64,000 nt of DNA from an uncultured Shimia sp. GTDB taxonomy: Bacteria; Pseudomonadota; Alphaproteobacteria; Rhodobacterales; Rhodobacteraceae. Below the pieces are notes generated by a model. The model was not told the DNA's origin. It saw only the letters and a list, made by a program, of their open reading frames with translations, and made no database searches. How positions within the stretch are numbered: position 1 is the stretch's first letter; every line of letters begins with the position of its first letter. Below, one piece after another: positions 52,085 through 61,034 of this stretch. The position numbers were made by a program, and so were the translations under genes. The stretch covers positions 62,001-126,000 of the forward strand of contig NZ_CANLRL010000004.1 in the NCBI RefSeq assembly GCF_947493595.1. The letters are read 5' to 3'.

Positions 52085-54439
52085 ATGCTATTTGGACTTG
52101 ATGGGGTCGAAATCGGCCTGATTATCGTCTTTCTCTGCCTCTTTGGAGGCATTCTCTCCGGTTTCCCTGTGGCGTTTGCCATTGGTGGGGCAGGGGTTAT
52201 CTCCTTCGGGATCATTGCGGCACTCGACAGTGCCGGGATCCTGATACACCAAGCAATTGACACCAGCTCAACCATGTATGCCGACCTGATTGCCCAAGGG
52301 GTGAAGTCGGATACAATCTCGGTCTTCCGATACCCGGATCTGCCTCGTGTGGCAGAATCTGTGTTCCCGGGCGGTTGGGAACAGGCAATGAACCGCAACA
52401 TCAGCTTTGTTGTGAACCGGATGAACGAGCGTGTGCTTGCCGGTCAATCCATCGAAACGCTGTTGGCGGTTGTGATGTTTGTTCTGATGGGCATCACGCT
52501 GGAACGGTCCAAGATTGCAAACGACCTTCTGACTACAATGGCGCGCGTCTTTGGCCCGCTGCCGGGCGGTCTGGCTGTGTCGGTTGTGGTTGTGGGTGCC
52601 TTCCTGGCGGCCTCCACCGGTATCGTGGGCGCAACCGTTGTGACCATGGGCCTGCTGTCGCTGCCAACCATGCTGAAGCACGGGTACAACCCGAAGCTGG
52701 CAACTGGTGTGATTGCGGCGTCTGGGACGCTGGGTCAGATCATCCCACCTTCAATCGTGATCGTTCTTCTCGGCACGCTGGCGGGGGACCTCTACTCTGC
52801 GGCACAGGAAAACCGTGCGCAGGTGGCTGGCTGTTCTGATGCGCTGACCTTCCTGGGCGAGCCTGCGGTTGTCTCCGTTGGTACATTGTTCCAGGCGGCG
52901 CTGATCCCCGGCATCATGCTGGCGGTGCTCTACGGTCTCTATGCCTTTGGCTACGCGATGTTTAACCCCAAGGAAGCCCCTGCGGTGGAAATGGAAGCAT
53001 CCAACGGTGAGGCGATCACCCGTGGTGAAGGTCTGACTTGGTTCCTCGGTGTGCCGGCTGCTCTGATCGCAGGTGTTATCCTTCTGGGGCAGGTCAATGT
53101 GATTGGCTCTCAGGATGTGACCGTCGACAGTTTCTCGGACGCGGGTCAAACAGCCAGCTTGCGCACCAATGTTGGTGAACAGTGTAAAGCTTCTATGATC
53201 GATCTGCATGGTCAACTGGCCTGGGATCAGGCGGTTGCAGAGCAGACCAAGATTGACGACGCTGGTGGTGTTGCCGAAGCGCGGGCGCTGTCCGTCGAGG
53301 AGCGTGCCGAGCTGCGTGTCGAGAAAATTGCGGCTGCTGCCCCAATTGGCTCCGGTCTGGCAATTGGTTACCTGCTGTTGGCTCTGATCCTGACCACTGC
53401 ACGCGGCGTTGCGCCAAGCGCGGACACCCGTCCGTTGTTGATTGGTGGCGCGGGTATCGTGCTGGCGCTGGCTGTGGATGCGATCCTGATCACGCCGGTG
53501 ACCACGCCTGGCTGGACATTGATCTTCCTGGCGTTGCCTTTGGCGATGACCCTTTATGGCGTGCGCTTCGGCGCGGGGCTGCTGGGCAAAAATGAGTTGC
53601 TGCGCGTGGTGTTCCCACCGCTGGTTCTGATCATTGCTGTGCTGGGCTCGATCCTTGGCGGGATCACCAACCCAACTCCGGCCGCTGCGCTGGGTGCGGG
53701 CGGGGCGATCATGTTGGCGGCGTATCGTCGCTTGCACGATGAAGGTCGCTCTGGCGGGATCATCATCTGGTCGACCTTTGCGGTGATCATCATGATCCTT
53801 GTGGGCGTGAACTTTGACCTGCGGATCAACCAGGAAGTTGTCTCCACCGAGAACCTGATTGCGTTCTTTGTGGCCAAAGGCACCTATCTGTTTGCGATGT
53901 TTGGCTTGCTTTACGGCTGCTGGGTGTTGTTCCGCGGCAAGGTGTTGTCTCCGATTGTTCGGGAAACTGCAAAAGTGACCTCGATGGTATTCACCATCTT
54001 GATCGGCTCGCAGCTCTTGAACCTTGTGGTGATCAGCTTTGGTGGTGAGCATTATATTCAGGGCTTCCTGAAGTCGTTTGACAACGAGTTCAAAGTCTTC
54101 CTGATCGTGATGCTGGTGCTGTTTGTGATGGGCTTTGTGCTCGACTTCCTCGAGATCATCTACATCGTGATCCCGATTGTCGGCCCGGTTATCTATGGCG
54201 GTACCTTTGATCCGAAGTGGGTGACCATCATGATCGCGGTGAACCTGCAGACCTCGTTCCTGACGCCTCCGTTTGGCTTTGCGCTCTTCTACCTCAGAGG
54301 GGTGGCACCAAAAGAGGTGACAACCGGGCACATCTACAAGGGCATCATTCCCTTTGTGCTCATTCAGGTGCTTGGCCTTGCGATCCTGTGGTTTGTGCCA
54401 TCGATTGTGACGATCCTGCCGGATCTGATCGGGAACTGA
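52085..54439 (+). CDS. dctM: TRAP transporter large permease subunit, extended type
   Basis: A 784-residue DctM-family permease, against about 430 for the common form. N-terminal segments (GLIIVFLCLFGGILSGFPVA) are followed by an insert of about 65 residues, then the conserved ASTGIVGATVVTMGLLSLP and GTLGQIIPPSIVIVLLGTLA. A soluble insert of about 80 residues (near 345-425) precedes additional membrane segments. The conserved C-terminal half (NLQTSFLTPPFGFALFYLRG) closes the protein. The extended form matches the enlarged dctQ. It should couple Na+ entry to uptake of the solute delivered by DctP. Confidence 0.92.
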   Translation: MLFGLDGVEIGLIIVFLCLFGGILSGFPVAFAIGGAGVISFGIIAALDSAGILIHQAIDTSSTMYADLIAQGVKSDTISVFRYPDLPRVAESVFPGGWEQAMNRNISFVVNRMNERVLAGQSIETLLAVVMFVLMGITLERSKIANDLLTTMARVFGPLPGGLAVSVVVVGAFLAASTGIVGATVVTMGLLSLPTMLKHGYNPKLATGVIAASGTLGQIIPPSIVIVLLGTLAGDLYSAAQENRAQVAGCSDALTFLGEPAVVSVGTLFQAALIPGIMLAVLYGLYAFGYAMFNPKEAPAVEMEASNGEAITRGEGLTWFLGVPAALIAGVILLGQVNVIGSQDVTVDSFSDAGQTASLRTNVGEQCKASMIDLHGQLAWDQAVAEQTKIDDAGGVAEARALSVEERAELRVEKIAAAAPIGSGLAIGYLLLALILTTARGVAPSADTRPLLIGGAGIVLALAVDAILITPVTTPGWTLIFLALPLAMTLYGVRFGAGLLGKNELLRVVFPPLVLIIAVLGSILGGITNPTPAAALGAGGAIMLAAYRRLHDEGRSGGIIIWSTFAVIIMILVGVNFDLRINQEVVSTENLIAFFVAKGTYLFAMFGLLYGCWVLFRGKVLSPIVRETAKVTSMVFTILIGSQLLNLVVISFGGEHYIQGFLKSFDNEFKVFLIVMLVLFVMGFVLDFLEIIYIVIPIVGPVIYGGTFDPKWVTIMIAVNLQTSFLTPPFGFALFYLRGVAPKEVTTGHIYKGIIPFVLIQVLGLAILWFVPSIVTILPDLIGN

Positions 54440-54463
54440 TCCAAAGTGTGATAGACAAAAAGA

Positions 54464-54494
54464 AACGGGGGCCACCTGGCCCCCGTTTTCGTTT
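54464..54494 (+). terminator. terminator of the dctPQM operon
   Basis: AACGGGGGCCA / TGGCCCCCGTT, followed by TTCGTTT. The 9-bp outer stem is perfect. Confidence 0.88.
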
Positions 54495-54592
54495 GAGGTG
54501 TTGGGTGTTAGGAAGGGGGAGCTGAGCTGTTATCGTTGAGGTTGATGTTGACAAGTCACCTAAACCTTCGACGGCTCGTGATCTGTGATCCT

Positions 54593-54826
54593 CTAAAACC
54601 GAACCTTCCGGAACACCGCAAAAACTTGAATTGCGTGAAGAAAAAACATCGCCGGGATAGATACGGCAATGGACAGTCCAGCCAAATTATAGAGTTTTAT
54701 GGGTAGCCAAAAAACAAGCACGACCGAAGCGATAACTAAATATGCTGCGCCGATTATTGGGTTCCATCTTATCAATCGCGCCTGCCAGTTAATGGTCGAA
54801 CACAGGATATCTCTTAGAGTTTTCAT
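54593..54826 (-). CDS. possible small membrane protein
   Basis: A 77-residue frame from the ATG at 54826 (MKTLRDILCSTINWQARLIR) with two hydrophobic helices (PIIGAAYLVIASVVLVFWLP and LAGLSIAVSIPAMFFLHAI). It lies in a stretch of visibly lower GC than its neighbours, between two terminated units. AAGGTG is upstream but poorly spaced. No family recognised. It may be a recent acquisition or a chance open frame, though the clean two-helix hairpin favours a real gene. Confidence 0.45.
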   Translation of the reverse strand: MKTLRDILCSTINWQARLIRWNPIIGAAYLVIASVVLVFWLPIKLYNLAGLSIAVSIPAMFFLHAIQVFAVFRKVRF

Positions 54827-54998
54827 ACATGAAATACACCTTAAACCTTGCCGTAGGTTCAAGGGGAAAGCGCTTGTGTCAGTCTCCGGTTTTCCCAAAA
54901 CGGATAGTTTTTATTAGGGAGCTAATCAAATGGGAGATTGGCAACGGCAGGCGGCGTGCCTCGGTCACGCTTGAGATCGAGGCGCTGAAAGATCAAAG

Positions 54999-55448
54999 TC
55001 AGTACCGCGCTGCCCGGTTGATGGCGACGGAGCCCATGACGTGGTCGGTGAGGCCCTGTTTGCGCGCCGTGGTGATCATCAGGACCACCGATATGATCTG
55101 CAAGATTGGGAACATCACCGACACGGTGAAGCCCAATGTGTGCAGGAAGGCTGAGCCAAGGTCAAAGCGGCTGCCGTCGGATTGGCGCAGTTCGATCGAC
55201 ATCAGGCGCATGCCCCAGGTGGCAGAACCTGTCGCAATGGTGACCACGCGGTAAGCAAAGCCAAACACAAACAGCAACGCACCAAAGAAGAAGAGACCGG
55301 TGAAGGCTGTAAATGGCAGCACCAGCACGCAGAGCACAAAGATCAGGCCGGTGTCGATCAGCCACGCCAGAAAGCGCTTGAAGGTCACGTCTTCGTAAAA
55401 CTCGGACTGGGTGTCCGGATCGGGTAGGGCAAAACTGTGGTGGTTCAT
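54999..55448 (-). CDS. RDD family membrane protein
   Basis: A 149-residue protein with the RDD signature: FKRFLAWLIDTGLIFVL (Arg then Asp in the first helix) and later ATGSATWGMRLMSIELR. Three transmembrane segments lie at about residues 27-48, 50-72 and 105-127. RDD proteins are small inner-membrane proteins, some linked to Na+/H+ exchange; the function here is unknown. It is 88 bp downstream of the DUF2852 gene, which has its own terminator. Confidence 0.88.
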   Translation of the reverse strand: MNHHSFALPDPDTQSEFYEDVTFKRFLAWLIDTGLIFVLCVLVLPFTAFTGLFFFGALLFVFGFAYRVVTIATGSATWGMRLMSIELRQSDGSRFDLGSAFLHTLGFTVSVMFPILQIISVVLMITTARKQGLTDHVMGSVAINRAARY

Positions 55449-55484
55449 GTCTCTCTCAATTGGGTTGATGCCGGTACTTTATAG

Positions 55485-55516
55485 AAAACGGCGCGGAAGG
55501 GGGCTTCCGCGCCGTG
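55485..55516 (-). terminator. terminator of the DUF2852 gene
   Basis: On the reverse strand GGCGCGGAAG pairs with CTTCCGCGCC with a CCCC loop, followed by GTTTTC. It lies 24 bp after the stop. Confidence 0.8.
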
Positions 55517-55536
55517 ACTGCTCAGATAGGGCGCGC

Positions 55537-55962
55537 TTAGGCGTCTTCGGTTTCGCGACGTTCCTCGGTGGCCTTGGTGGCACGCTCGTCCATGAACTGG
55601 TCAAACTCCGATTTGTCTTTGGCAGCGCGCAGACGCTCCAGGAAGTCTTCGAAGTTTTTCTGCTCATCTTCCAGGCGGCGCAGGGTCTCGTCACGGTAGC
55701 TGTCAAAGGCGCTGTTGCCGGAGGAGGCCATCACATGCATGCGACGCGAGCAGCTGCGATTGCGGGAGGATTTCTTGAACATATCTTTGCTCCAGATCAT
55801 GTAGAACAGAAGGGCCAGGCCAACAGGCCAGAAGAACACGAAGCCAAGAACCATGGCGGCAATCCAGGCACCTTTGCCTTTGCTGTCCAGCCAGGCCTCG
55901 CTCTTGCCAAACCAGCTGAGGTGCTGGGTGTCGGCGGTATGGGCGGTTGCGGCAGGGGTCAT
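55537..55962 (-). CDS. DUF2852 membrane protein
   Basis: A 141-residue protein with one or two hydrophobic segments (about residues 31-57, WIAAMVLGFVFFWPVGLALL), then a basic patch (KKSSRNRSCSRR). A charged coiled-coil-like C-terminus rich in Glu/Arg follows (DETLRRLEDEQKNFEDFLER). This matches DUF2852, alphaproteobacterial proteins of unknown function. Two 19-bp palindromes of the form ATGTRAA-N5-TTYACAT lie 43-120 bp upstream and probably control it. Confidence 0.85.
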   Translation of the reverse strand: MTPAATAHTADTQHLSWFGKSEAWLDSKGKGAWIAAMVLGFVFFWPVGLALLFYMIWSKDMFKKSSRNRSCSRRMHVMASSGNSAFDSYRDETLRRLEDEQKNFEDFLERLRAAKDKSEFDQFMDERATKATEERRETEDA

Positions 55963-56004
55963 AACTGTCTCCGAGTTTGTTTTGTTGTGTCTTTGTGAGG
56001 CGGT

Positions 56005-56081
56005 ATGTAAATCGCTTTCACATTACAGAGATTGGGAGTGCAGGAGGGGATTGCAAGAAAAAATGTGAAAGGTTTTTACAT
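56005..56081. promoter_or_regulatory. paired ATGTRAA-N5-TTYACAT palindromes upstream of the DUF2852 gene
   Basis: ATGTAAATCGCTTTCACAT (56005-56023) and ATGTGAAAGGTTTTTACAT (56063-56081) are the same 19-bp palindrome in opposite orientation, 58 bp apart. The promoter of the DUF2852 gene should lie around or between them. I do not recognise the regulator. Confidence 0.55.
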
Positions 56082-56134
56082 TTTCGGGCTATGTATTTGT
56101 AATCGTTTCGAAAATAGTTGCAATTTTTGTGGGT

Positions 56135-56602
56135 CTAGGTGCTGAAACTGCCGACTTTTGCGCCGGAGATTTGCTGAAGGTCTTCGGGAGATACACAAAA
56201 AACATGGTTGGGCGTGCCAGCAGCAGCCCAGATTTCAGTAAATTCGGTCAGGCGGGTGTCCATGAACGCTTTAATAGGGGAGAGGTGACCCACCGGGCTT
56301 ACCCCGCCAATCGCAAAGCCGGTTTGTTTGCGCACAACTGTGGCATCCGCACGGGTAATTTGGGCCCCTAGAAGGGCTTCGGCGGTTTTGGTGTCGACCT
56401 GACGGCCACCGGCGGTGAGAAAAAGCACGACCTCGCCACTGTCGGCCTTTTGAAAGACAATGGATTTGGCGATTTGATCGACTTCGCAGCCCACAGCGTC
56501 GGCTGCCATCTGCGCGGTGCGTGCCCCGTCGGTCTCCCGGATGTCGATGTTCTTGCCCGCTGCTTCCAACGCGGCACGCACGCGTTTCAAACTTTTGCTC
56601 AA
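56135..56602 (-). CDS. YbaK/EbsC family aminoacyl-tRNA deacylase
   Basis: A 155-residue YbaK-like protein, a trans-editing enzyme that clears mischarged tRNA. Seen are DQIAKSIVFQKADSGEVVLF (the catalytic Lys region), KQTGFAIGGVSPVGHL and NHVFCVSPEDL. A TTG at 56602 is the probable start: GAGGAG lies 8 nt before it and the product begins (M)SKSLKRVRAAL, as in relatives. An ATG at 56638 would add 12 residues without family support. It is divergent from the SnoaL-like gene. Confidence 0.88.
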   Translation of the reverse strand: MSKSLKRVRAALEAAGKNIDIRETDGARTAQMAADAVGCEVDQIAKSIVFQKADSGEVVLFLTAGGRQVDTKTAEALLGAQITRADATVVRKQTGFAIGGVSPVGHLSPIKAFMDTRLTEFTEIWAAAGTPNHVFCVSPEDLQQISGAKVGSFST

Positions 56603-56659
56603 GTGGTGTCTCCTCGTCCTCGGGTTGATTTCTGCCATGGCGCGCCGCAGGGTGCCAGC

Positions 56660-57046
56660 ATGGAAAAAACAAATGATTTGAAAGAGACATTGCTGGCGTT
56701 GGAGGCCCGGGTTTGGGATGCATTGGTTTCCGGGGACAGCGACGCGGATGGGGCGCTTTTAACGGAAGACTTTATTGGCGTCTATCCAGATGGGTTTGCC
56801 GGAAAAGACGCGCATACTGGCCAATTGGACAGCGGCGCAACCGTGACCGAGTACCGGTTGAGCGCGGTGCAAGTGCGGGCCCCTGGCGCAGACTGCGGGT
56901 TGCTGATCTATCGCGCGGACTACCTGCGGGTTGGCAGGACGGATTGGGAGGTCATGTTGGTGAGTTCCTTGTGGGAGCAGCGCAATGAGGGCTGGGTCAA
57001 CAGCTTCAGTCAGGACACTCCGTTGACCGGGGAAGGAGTGCCCTAA
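56660..57046 (+). CDS. DUF4440/SnoaL-like protein (NTF2 fold)
   Basis: A 128-residue protein with the NTF2-like pattern. A first helix (LLALEARVWDALVSGDSDAD) precedes the LLTEDFIGVYPDG turn and curved-sheet strands (VTEYRLSAVQVRAPGADCGL, WEVMLVSSLWEQRNEGWV). Members are small enzymes or binding proteins; no specific role can be assigned. It is 61 bp before glnE on the same strand and may be co-transcribed with it. Confidence 0.8.
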   Translation: MEKTNDLKETLLALEARVWDALVSGDSDADGALLTEDFIGVYPDGFAGKDAHTGQLDSGATVTEYRLSAVQVRAPGADCGLLIYRADYLRVGRTDWEVMLVSSLWEQRNEGWVNSFSQDTPLTGEGVP

Positions 57047-57107
57047 TCCCGCCCTGCGGCAGTGCAGCGGATTGACCTTGGCGGGGCGCGGTTTCAAAGT
57101 CGCGCCC

Positions 57108-59897
57108 ATGTTGTTTGAATCACAAATCACCCGCCTGCCTCGACCTTTTGATCCTGAACTTGGTGCGGAGGCACGGGCGGCGGTGCCTGCGTTGTCCGGC
57201 GATCTGGCCAAGCTGATCGAAGGCACGGCCGGGTCAAGTCCCTATCTCAAGAGCTTGATCCACAAGGAAGCGGACTGGGTGCCAGAGGCGTTGCAGGATG
57301 CGGACGCGGCTTTGGCACAGCTGTTTGCGGAGTTGCGGGCCGGGGCACCGGATCAGCGGGCAACGACCTTGCGGGCGGCGAAACGTAAGGTGGCGCTGCT
57401 CACAGCATTGGCGGATTTGGCCGGGGCGTGGTCGCTTGAAAAAGTGACTGGCACGTTGACGGATTTTGCCGATTTGGCGAGCCAGCTGGCCTTGGAGGCG
57501 ACGATTGGCGCGGAAATACGGCGTAAGAAGCTGCCGGGCGCAACAGAAGACGACATTCCAACGGCAGGTGGCATGGTGTCAATTGCCATGGGCAAGATGG
57601 GCGCACGTGAGTTGAACTACAGCTCAGACATTGATCTGATTTGTCTGTTTGATGAAAGCCGGTTTGATGCGGATGATTATCATGATGCGCGGGCGAGTTT
57701 CATTCGGGCAACGCGCAAAATGGCGGCGATGCTTAATGACATCACCGGCGACGGTTATGTGTTTCGCACAGACCTGAGGCTGCGGCCTGATCCGGCGGTA
57801 ACCCCGGTGTGCCTCGCGATGGAGGCGGCGGAGCGCTACTATGAGAGCCTTGGGCGGACCTGGGAGCGGGCGGCTTACATCAAGGCGCGGCCCTCGGCTG
57901 GCGATCTGGCGGCGGGACAGAAGTTTCTTGATACGTTGACGCCGTTTGTGTGGCGCAAACATCTGGACTTTGCTGCTATTCAGGACGCGCATGACATGCG
58001 GTTGCGTATTCGCGAGCACAAAGGGCTGGGCGGCGAGATCACGTTGGATGGCCACAATATGAAGCTCGGGCGTGGCGGCATTCGCGAGATCGAGTTTTTT
58101 ACCCAGACACGTCAGCTGATTGCAGGTGGGAGAGATCCGTATCTGCGGGACCGTCATACTGTGCCGGGGCTGCGCAAACTGGCGTCCAAAGGCTGGGTGC
58201 CGGAGGATGTGGCGGAGGCGCTGTCTGACCACTATCGGTTCCATCGCGAGGTCGAGCACCGGGTGCAGATGGTTGCGGATGCGCAGACCCACCTGTTGCC
58301 AAAGAGCGAAGAAGGCTGGGGTAAGATTGCCGGGTTGATGGGGCGCGACGAGGCAGACATTCGTGCGGACCTGCATGACCGGCTGACAGAAGTACATGAG
58401 ATGACCGAGGGCTTCTTTGCGCCGGATGCAGCTCCAGTGGAAGGCGGCGTTGAAATTCCCCACACGTTTGATGAGGACGTGATCGCGCGGTGGGAGAGCT
58501 ATCCGGCGATGCGCAGTGTGCGGGCGGTCGAGATTTTCAATCGCGTGCGGCCAGAGATCTTGCGGCGTATGGCACAGGCCCCGAAACCAGATGAAGCGCT
58601 TTTGGCTTTAGACGGTTTTTTGCGTGGCTTGCCCGCGGGGGTGCAATTGTTTTCGCTGTTTGAGGCCAATCCGCAGTTAATTGACTTGCTGGTGGATGTG
58701 GTGGGCACTGCACCTGCGTTGGCGCAGCACTTGTCGCGTAATTCCGGGGTGTTTGATGCGGTGATTGGCGGCAGCTTTTTCACCGACTGGCCGGGCGTGC
58801 GTGGGCTGACCGACGAGTTGCAAGAGCGTTTAGCGCGGGACGCGGATTATGAGGCGCAGCTAGATGGCACGCGGCGGTGGTCCAAGGAGTGGCAGTTCCG
58901 CATAGGTGTGCATCATCTGCGTGGTCTGATTGGTGCGGAGGAAGCTGGGCGGCAATACGCGGATTTGGCCGAAGCGGTTTTGGCCGGGTTGTGGCAGCCG
59001 GTGGCGGATCACTTTGCCGCCAAACATGGGCCGATGCCAGGGAGAGGCGCGATTGTGCTGGGCATGGGCTCTCTGGGGGCGCAGAGGCTCAATGCTACGT
59101 CGGACCTTGATCTGATTGTGATCTATGACGCGGATGGGGTGGAGGCATCTGAAGGGCGGCGGCCTTTGGCAGCGCGTCCGTATTACGCGCGGTTCACACA
59201 AGCTTTGGTCACGGCCTTAAGCGCGCCGATGTCGCAAGGGCGGCTCTATGAGGTGGACATGCGGTTGCGCCCGTCCGGAACGCAGGGGCCGGTGGCCACG
59301 TCGTTGGCCTCGTTTAAGAACTACCAGAGGGATGAGGCCTGGACCTGGGAGCATCTGGCGCTAACACGGGCGCGGCCTGTGACCGGCGCGCCGGAGTTGA
59401 TGGCGGAGGTGGAAGGCTTCCGACAAGAGGTATTGGCGGCGGAGAGAGACAAGGCGGCGATTGGCAAAGACGTGCAAGAGATGCGCGCGCGGATTGCCGC
59501 GGCGAAAGCTCCGGACGGGCCGTGGGACGCGAAGATTGGCGCAGGTCGGTTGCAGGACATCGAGCTGTTGAGCCAAACCGGGGCGTTGCTGGCGGGGTCG
59601 GCCCGCCGCACGGTTGCGCAAGGTTTACAGGCGGGTGTCGCAATTGGCTGGCTTTCTGCCTCAGATGCATCAGACCTTGCCAGTACCTATCGGCTTTGTT
59701 GGCAGGTGCAATTGGCGTCCAAGTTATTGTCCGGCAGCACCATTGTGCCGGATGAGATTGGCGAAGGCGGACGGGCGTTTTTGTTGCGGGAAACCGGCGC
59801 AGACGATATCGAATCTGTGGTAGACACGTTGACAGAGGCCACCCAAAAGGCCGCAGAGACGGTCACCACGGCATTGGCGTCCACAGGAAAGGTGTGA
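57108..59897 (+). CDS. glnE: bifunctional glutamine synthetase adenylyltransferase/adenylyl-removing enzyme
   Basis: A 929-residue GlnE that switches glutamine synthetase on and off according to nitrogen supply. Two nucleotidyltransferase domains are seen, with metal-binding motifs NYSSDIDLICLFDE (N-terminal, deadenylylating) and NATSDLDLIVIYDADG (C-terminal, adenylylating). Helical regulatory regions follow each. The ATG at 57108 (MLFESQITRLPRPFDPE) was preferred to a TTG at 57072 because the product then begins as in relatives. The next gene starts 1 bp after the stop. Confidence 0.95.
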   Translation: MLFESQITRLPRPFDPELGAEARAAVPALSGDLAKLIEGTAGSSPYLKSLIHKEADWVPEALQDADAALAQLFAELRAGAPDQRATTLRAAKRKVALLTALADLAGAWSLEKVTGTLTDFADLASQLALEATIGAEIRRKKLPGATEDDIPTAGGMVSIAMGKMGARELNYSSDIDLICLFDESRFDADDYHDARASFIRATRKMAAMLNDITGDGYVFRTDLRLRPDPAVTPVCLAMEAAERYYESLGRTWERAAYIKARPSAGDLAAGQKFLDTLTPFVWRKHLDFAAIQDAHDMRLRIREHKGLGGEITLDGHNMKLGRGGIREIEFFTQTRQLIAGGRDPYLRDRHTVPGLRKLASKGWVPEDVAEALSDHYRFHREVEHRVQMVADAQTHLLPKSEEGWGKIAGLMGRDEADIRADLHDRLTEVHEMTEGFFAPDAAPVEGGVEIPHTFDEDVIARWESYPAMRSVRAVEIFNRVRPEILRRMAQAPKPDEALLALDGFLRGLPAGVQLFSLFEANPQLIDLLVDVVGTAPALAQHLSRNSGVFDAVIGGSFFTDWPGVRGLTDELQERLARDADYEAQLDGTRRWSKEWQFRIGVHHLRGLIGAEEAGRQYADLAEAVLAGLWQPVADHFAAKHGPMPGRGAIVLGMGSLGAQRLNATSDLDLIVIYDADGVEASEGRRPLAARPYYARFTQALVTALSAPMSQGRLYEVDMRLRPSGTQGPVATSLASFKNYQRDEAWTWEHLALTRARPVTGAPELMAEVEGFRQEVLAAERDKAAIGKDVQEMRARIAAAKAPDGPWDAKIGAGRLQDIELLSQTGALLAGSARRTVAQGLQAGVAIGWLSASDASDLASTYRLCWQVQLASKLLSGSTIVPDEIGEGGRAFLLRETGADDIESVVDTLTEATQKAAETVTTALASTGKV

Positions 59898-59898
59898 C

Positions 59899-60168
59899 AT
59901 GGACATTTCGCATTGCGATCCCAAGGGGTTGATTCACGAGAGCTACCGGATGGAAGGAATCGCGGCTTCCGAGTGTCGGTCGATCTTTTTGGATTGGGCG
60001 CTGTCACTACCCGAGGGGGTGGATACGCGGGACGCAATTGAAGTGTTGATTGTGCATTTGAGCAGCCGTTTTCCGGGCCATCCAATGACCGCAGTTTTGG
60101 AAGAAGGCAGCGTGGAAATGCGCGCGCCAAAGCGGCGCGGCGGATGGCGGTCGCGACCGCGGGGGTGA
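59899..60168 (+). CDS. small conserved-type protein downstream of glnE
   Basis: An 89-residue soluble protein (MDISHCDPKGLIHESYRMEG) with helical centre (ASECRSIFLDWALSLPEG) and a basic Arg-rich end. The ATG follows the glnE stop by one base, with AAAGGTG within glnE as the ribosome site, so it is coupled to glnE. Family unknown. It may assist GlnE or simply share the operon. Confidence 0.75.
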   Translation: MDISHCDPKGLIHESYRMEGIAASECRSIFLDWALSLPEGVDTRDAIEVLIVHLSSRFPGHPMTAVLEEGSVEMRAPKRRGGWRSRPRG

Positions 60169-60305
60169 CGGTTTAGGCCGTTTTGCTCCTGACTAAATTT
60201 TTAATCAATTCCTTGGAAACGCCTGTGGTGCGTCGCAATCGCGCCCCATTTGACGCGCACATTTATGTGGAGCAGCAGAGGCGAAAACCGCCCGAGGAGT
60301 TGAAC

Positions 60306-60977
60306 ATGTCGATGGGTAAAATTATTGCAGCACTGGTACTGGCTATTGGTGCAAGCGCCTGTGCAACAGTAGACACCGCAAGCCGGAACGCGCCATACGA
60401 CACTGTGCCAACTGATATGGCCGCACCAGCGCCGTCTTATGCGCTTGAGAGCTTTGACGTATCAGTTCCGACTTCGCTCAAAGTATCTGAAGCCAACCTG
60501 TATTACCCCCCTGGCGACATCGTTTGGCGTGGGGATGCACGGGGCAACCGCTATGAGCAGGTCAAAGCGATTTTTGACGAGAGTGTACGTTTGGGCACCC
60601 GTTCGTTGGATGGGGCGATGCCGGTGCGGGTGGAAATTGAAGTGACCCGATTCCACGCGCTGACTGAGAAAACCCGCTATACCGTGGGTGGCGTGCACTC
60701 GATCGAGTTTGTGATGACCATCATTGAACCCCAAAGTGGTGCGGTTCTACGGGGACCAAAACCCATCAAAGCAAGCCTTGTTGGCTATGGCGGACAGATG
60801 GCATTTGAGGCCGAGGCGCGTGGCCTGACCCAAAAATATCGCATCACCCAGCATCTGGCGCGTGTGGTGCATGATGAGTTGACCAAAGCAGAAGGGTTTG
60901 TGGCCCCGCAGCGTGGCGTGACACAGCGCATCCAGCCTTTGGCTCCGGCCGCGGTTGAGGTGGCGGCGGCGGAGTAA
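60306..60977 (+). CDS. lipoprotein of unknown function
   Basis: A 223-residue protein with a lipoprotein signal (MSMGKIIAALVLAIGASAC; lipidated Cys19). A beta-rich domain follows (VRVEIEVTRFHALTEKTRYT, SIEFVMTIIEPQSGAVLRGP). It resembles an uncharacterised lipoprotein family found in Rhodobacteraceae. GAGGAG precedes the ATG. An outer-membrane or periplasmic location is expected. It precedes the RlmI-like gene by 57 bp. Confidence 0.8.
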   Translation: MSMGKIIAALVLAIGASACATVDTASRNAPYDTVPTDMAAPAPSYALESFDVSVPTSLKVSEANLYYPPGDIVWRGDARGNRYEQVKAIFDESVRLGTRSLDGAMPVRVEIEVTRFHALTEKTRYTVGGVHSIEFVMTIIEPQSGAVLRGPKPIKASLVGYGGQMAFEAEARGLTQKYRITQHLARVVHDELTKAEGFVAPQRGVTQRIQPLAPAAVEVAAAE

Positions 60978-61034
60978 CATCGCCAAGCGCAGAGAAGGGT
61001 TTTCACACCCGTTAGAAACAAGTAGGAGGGCGGC

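Noticed and set aside
52751..54475. 574-codon open frame antisense to dctM
   Set aside because: His/Gln/Arg-rich translation typical of a shadow frame; the sense strand encodes a clear membrane permease.
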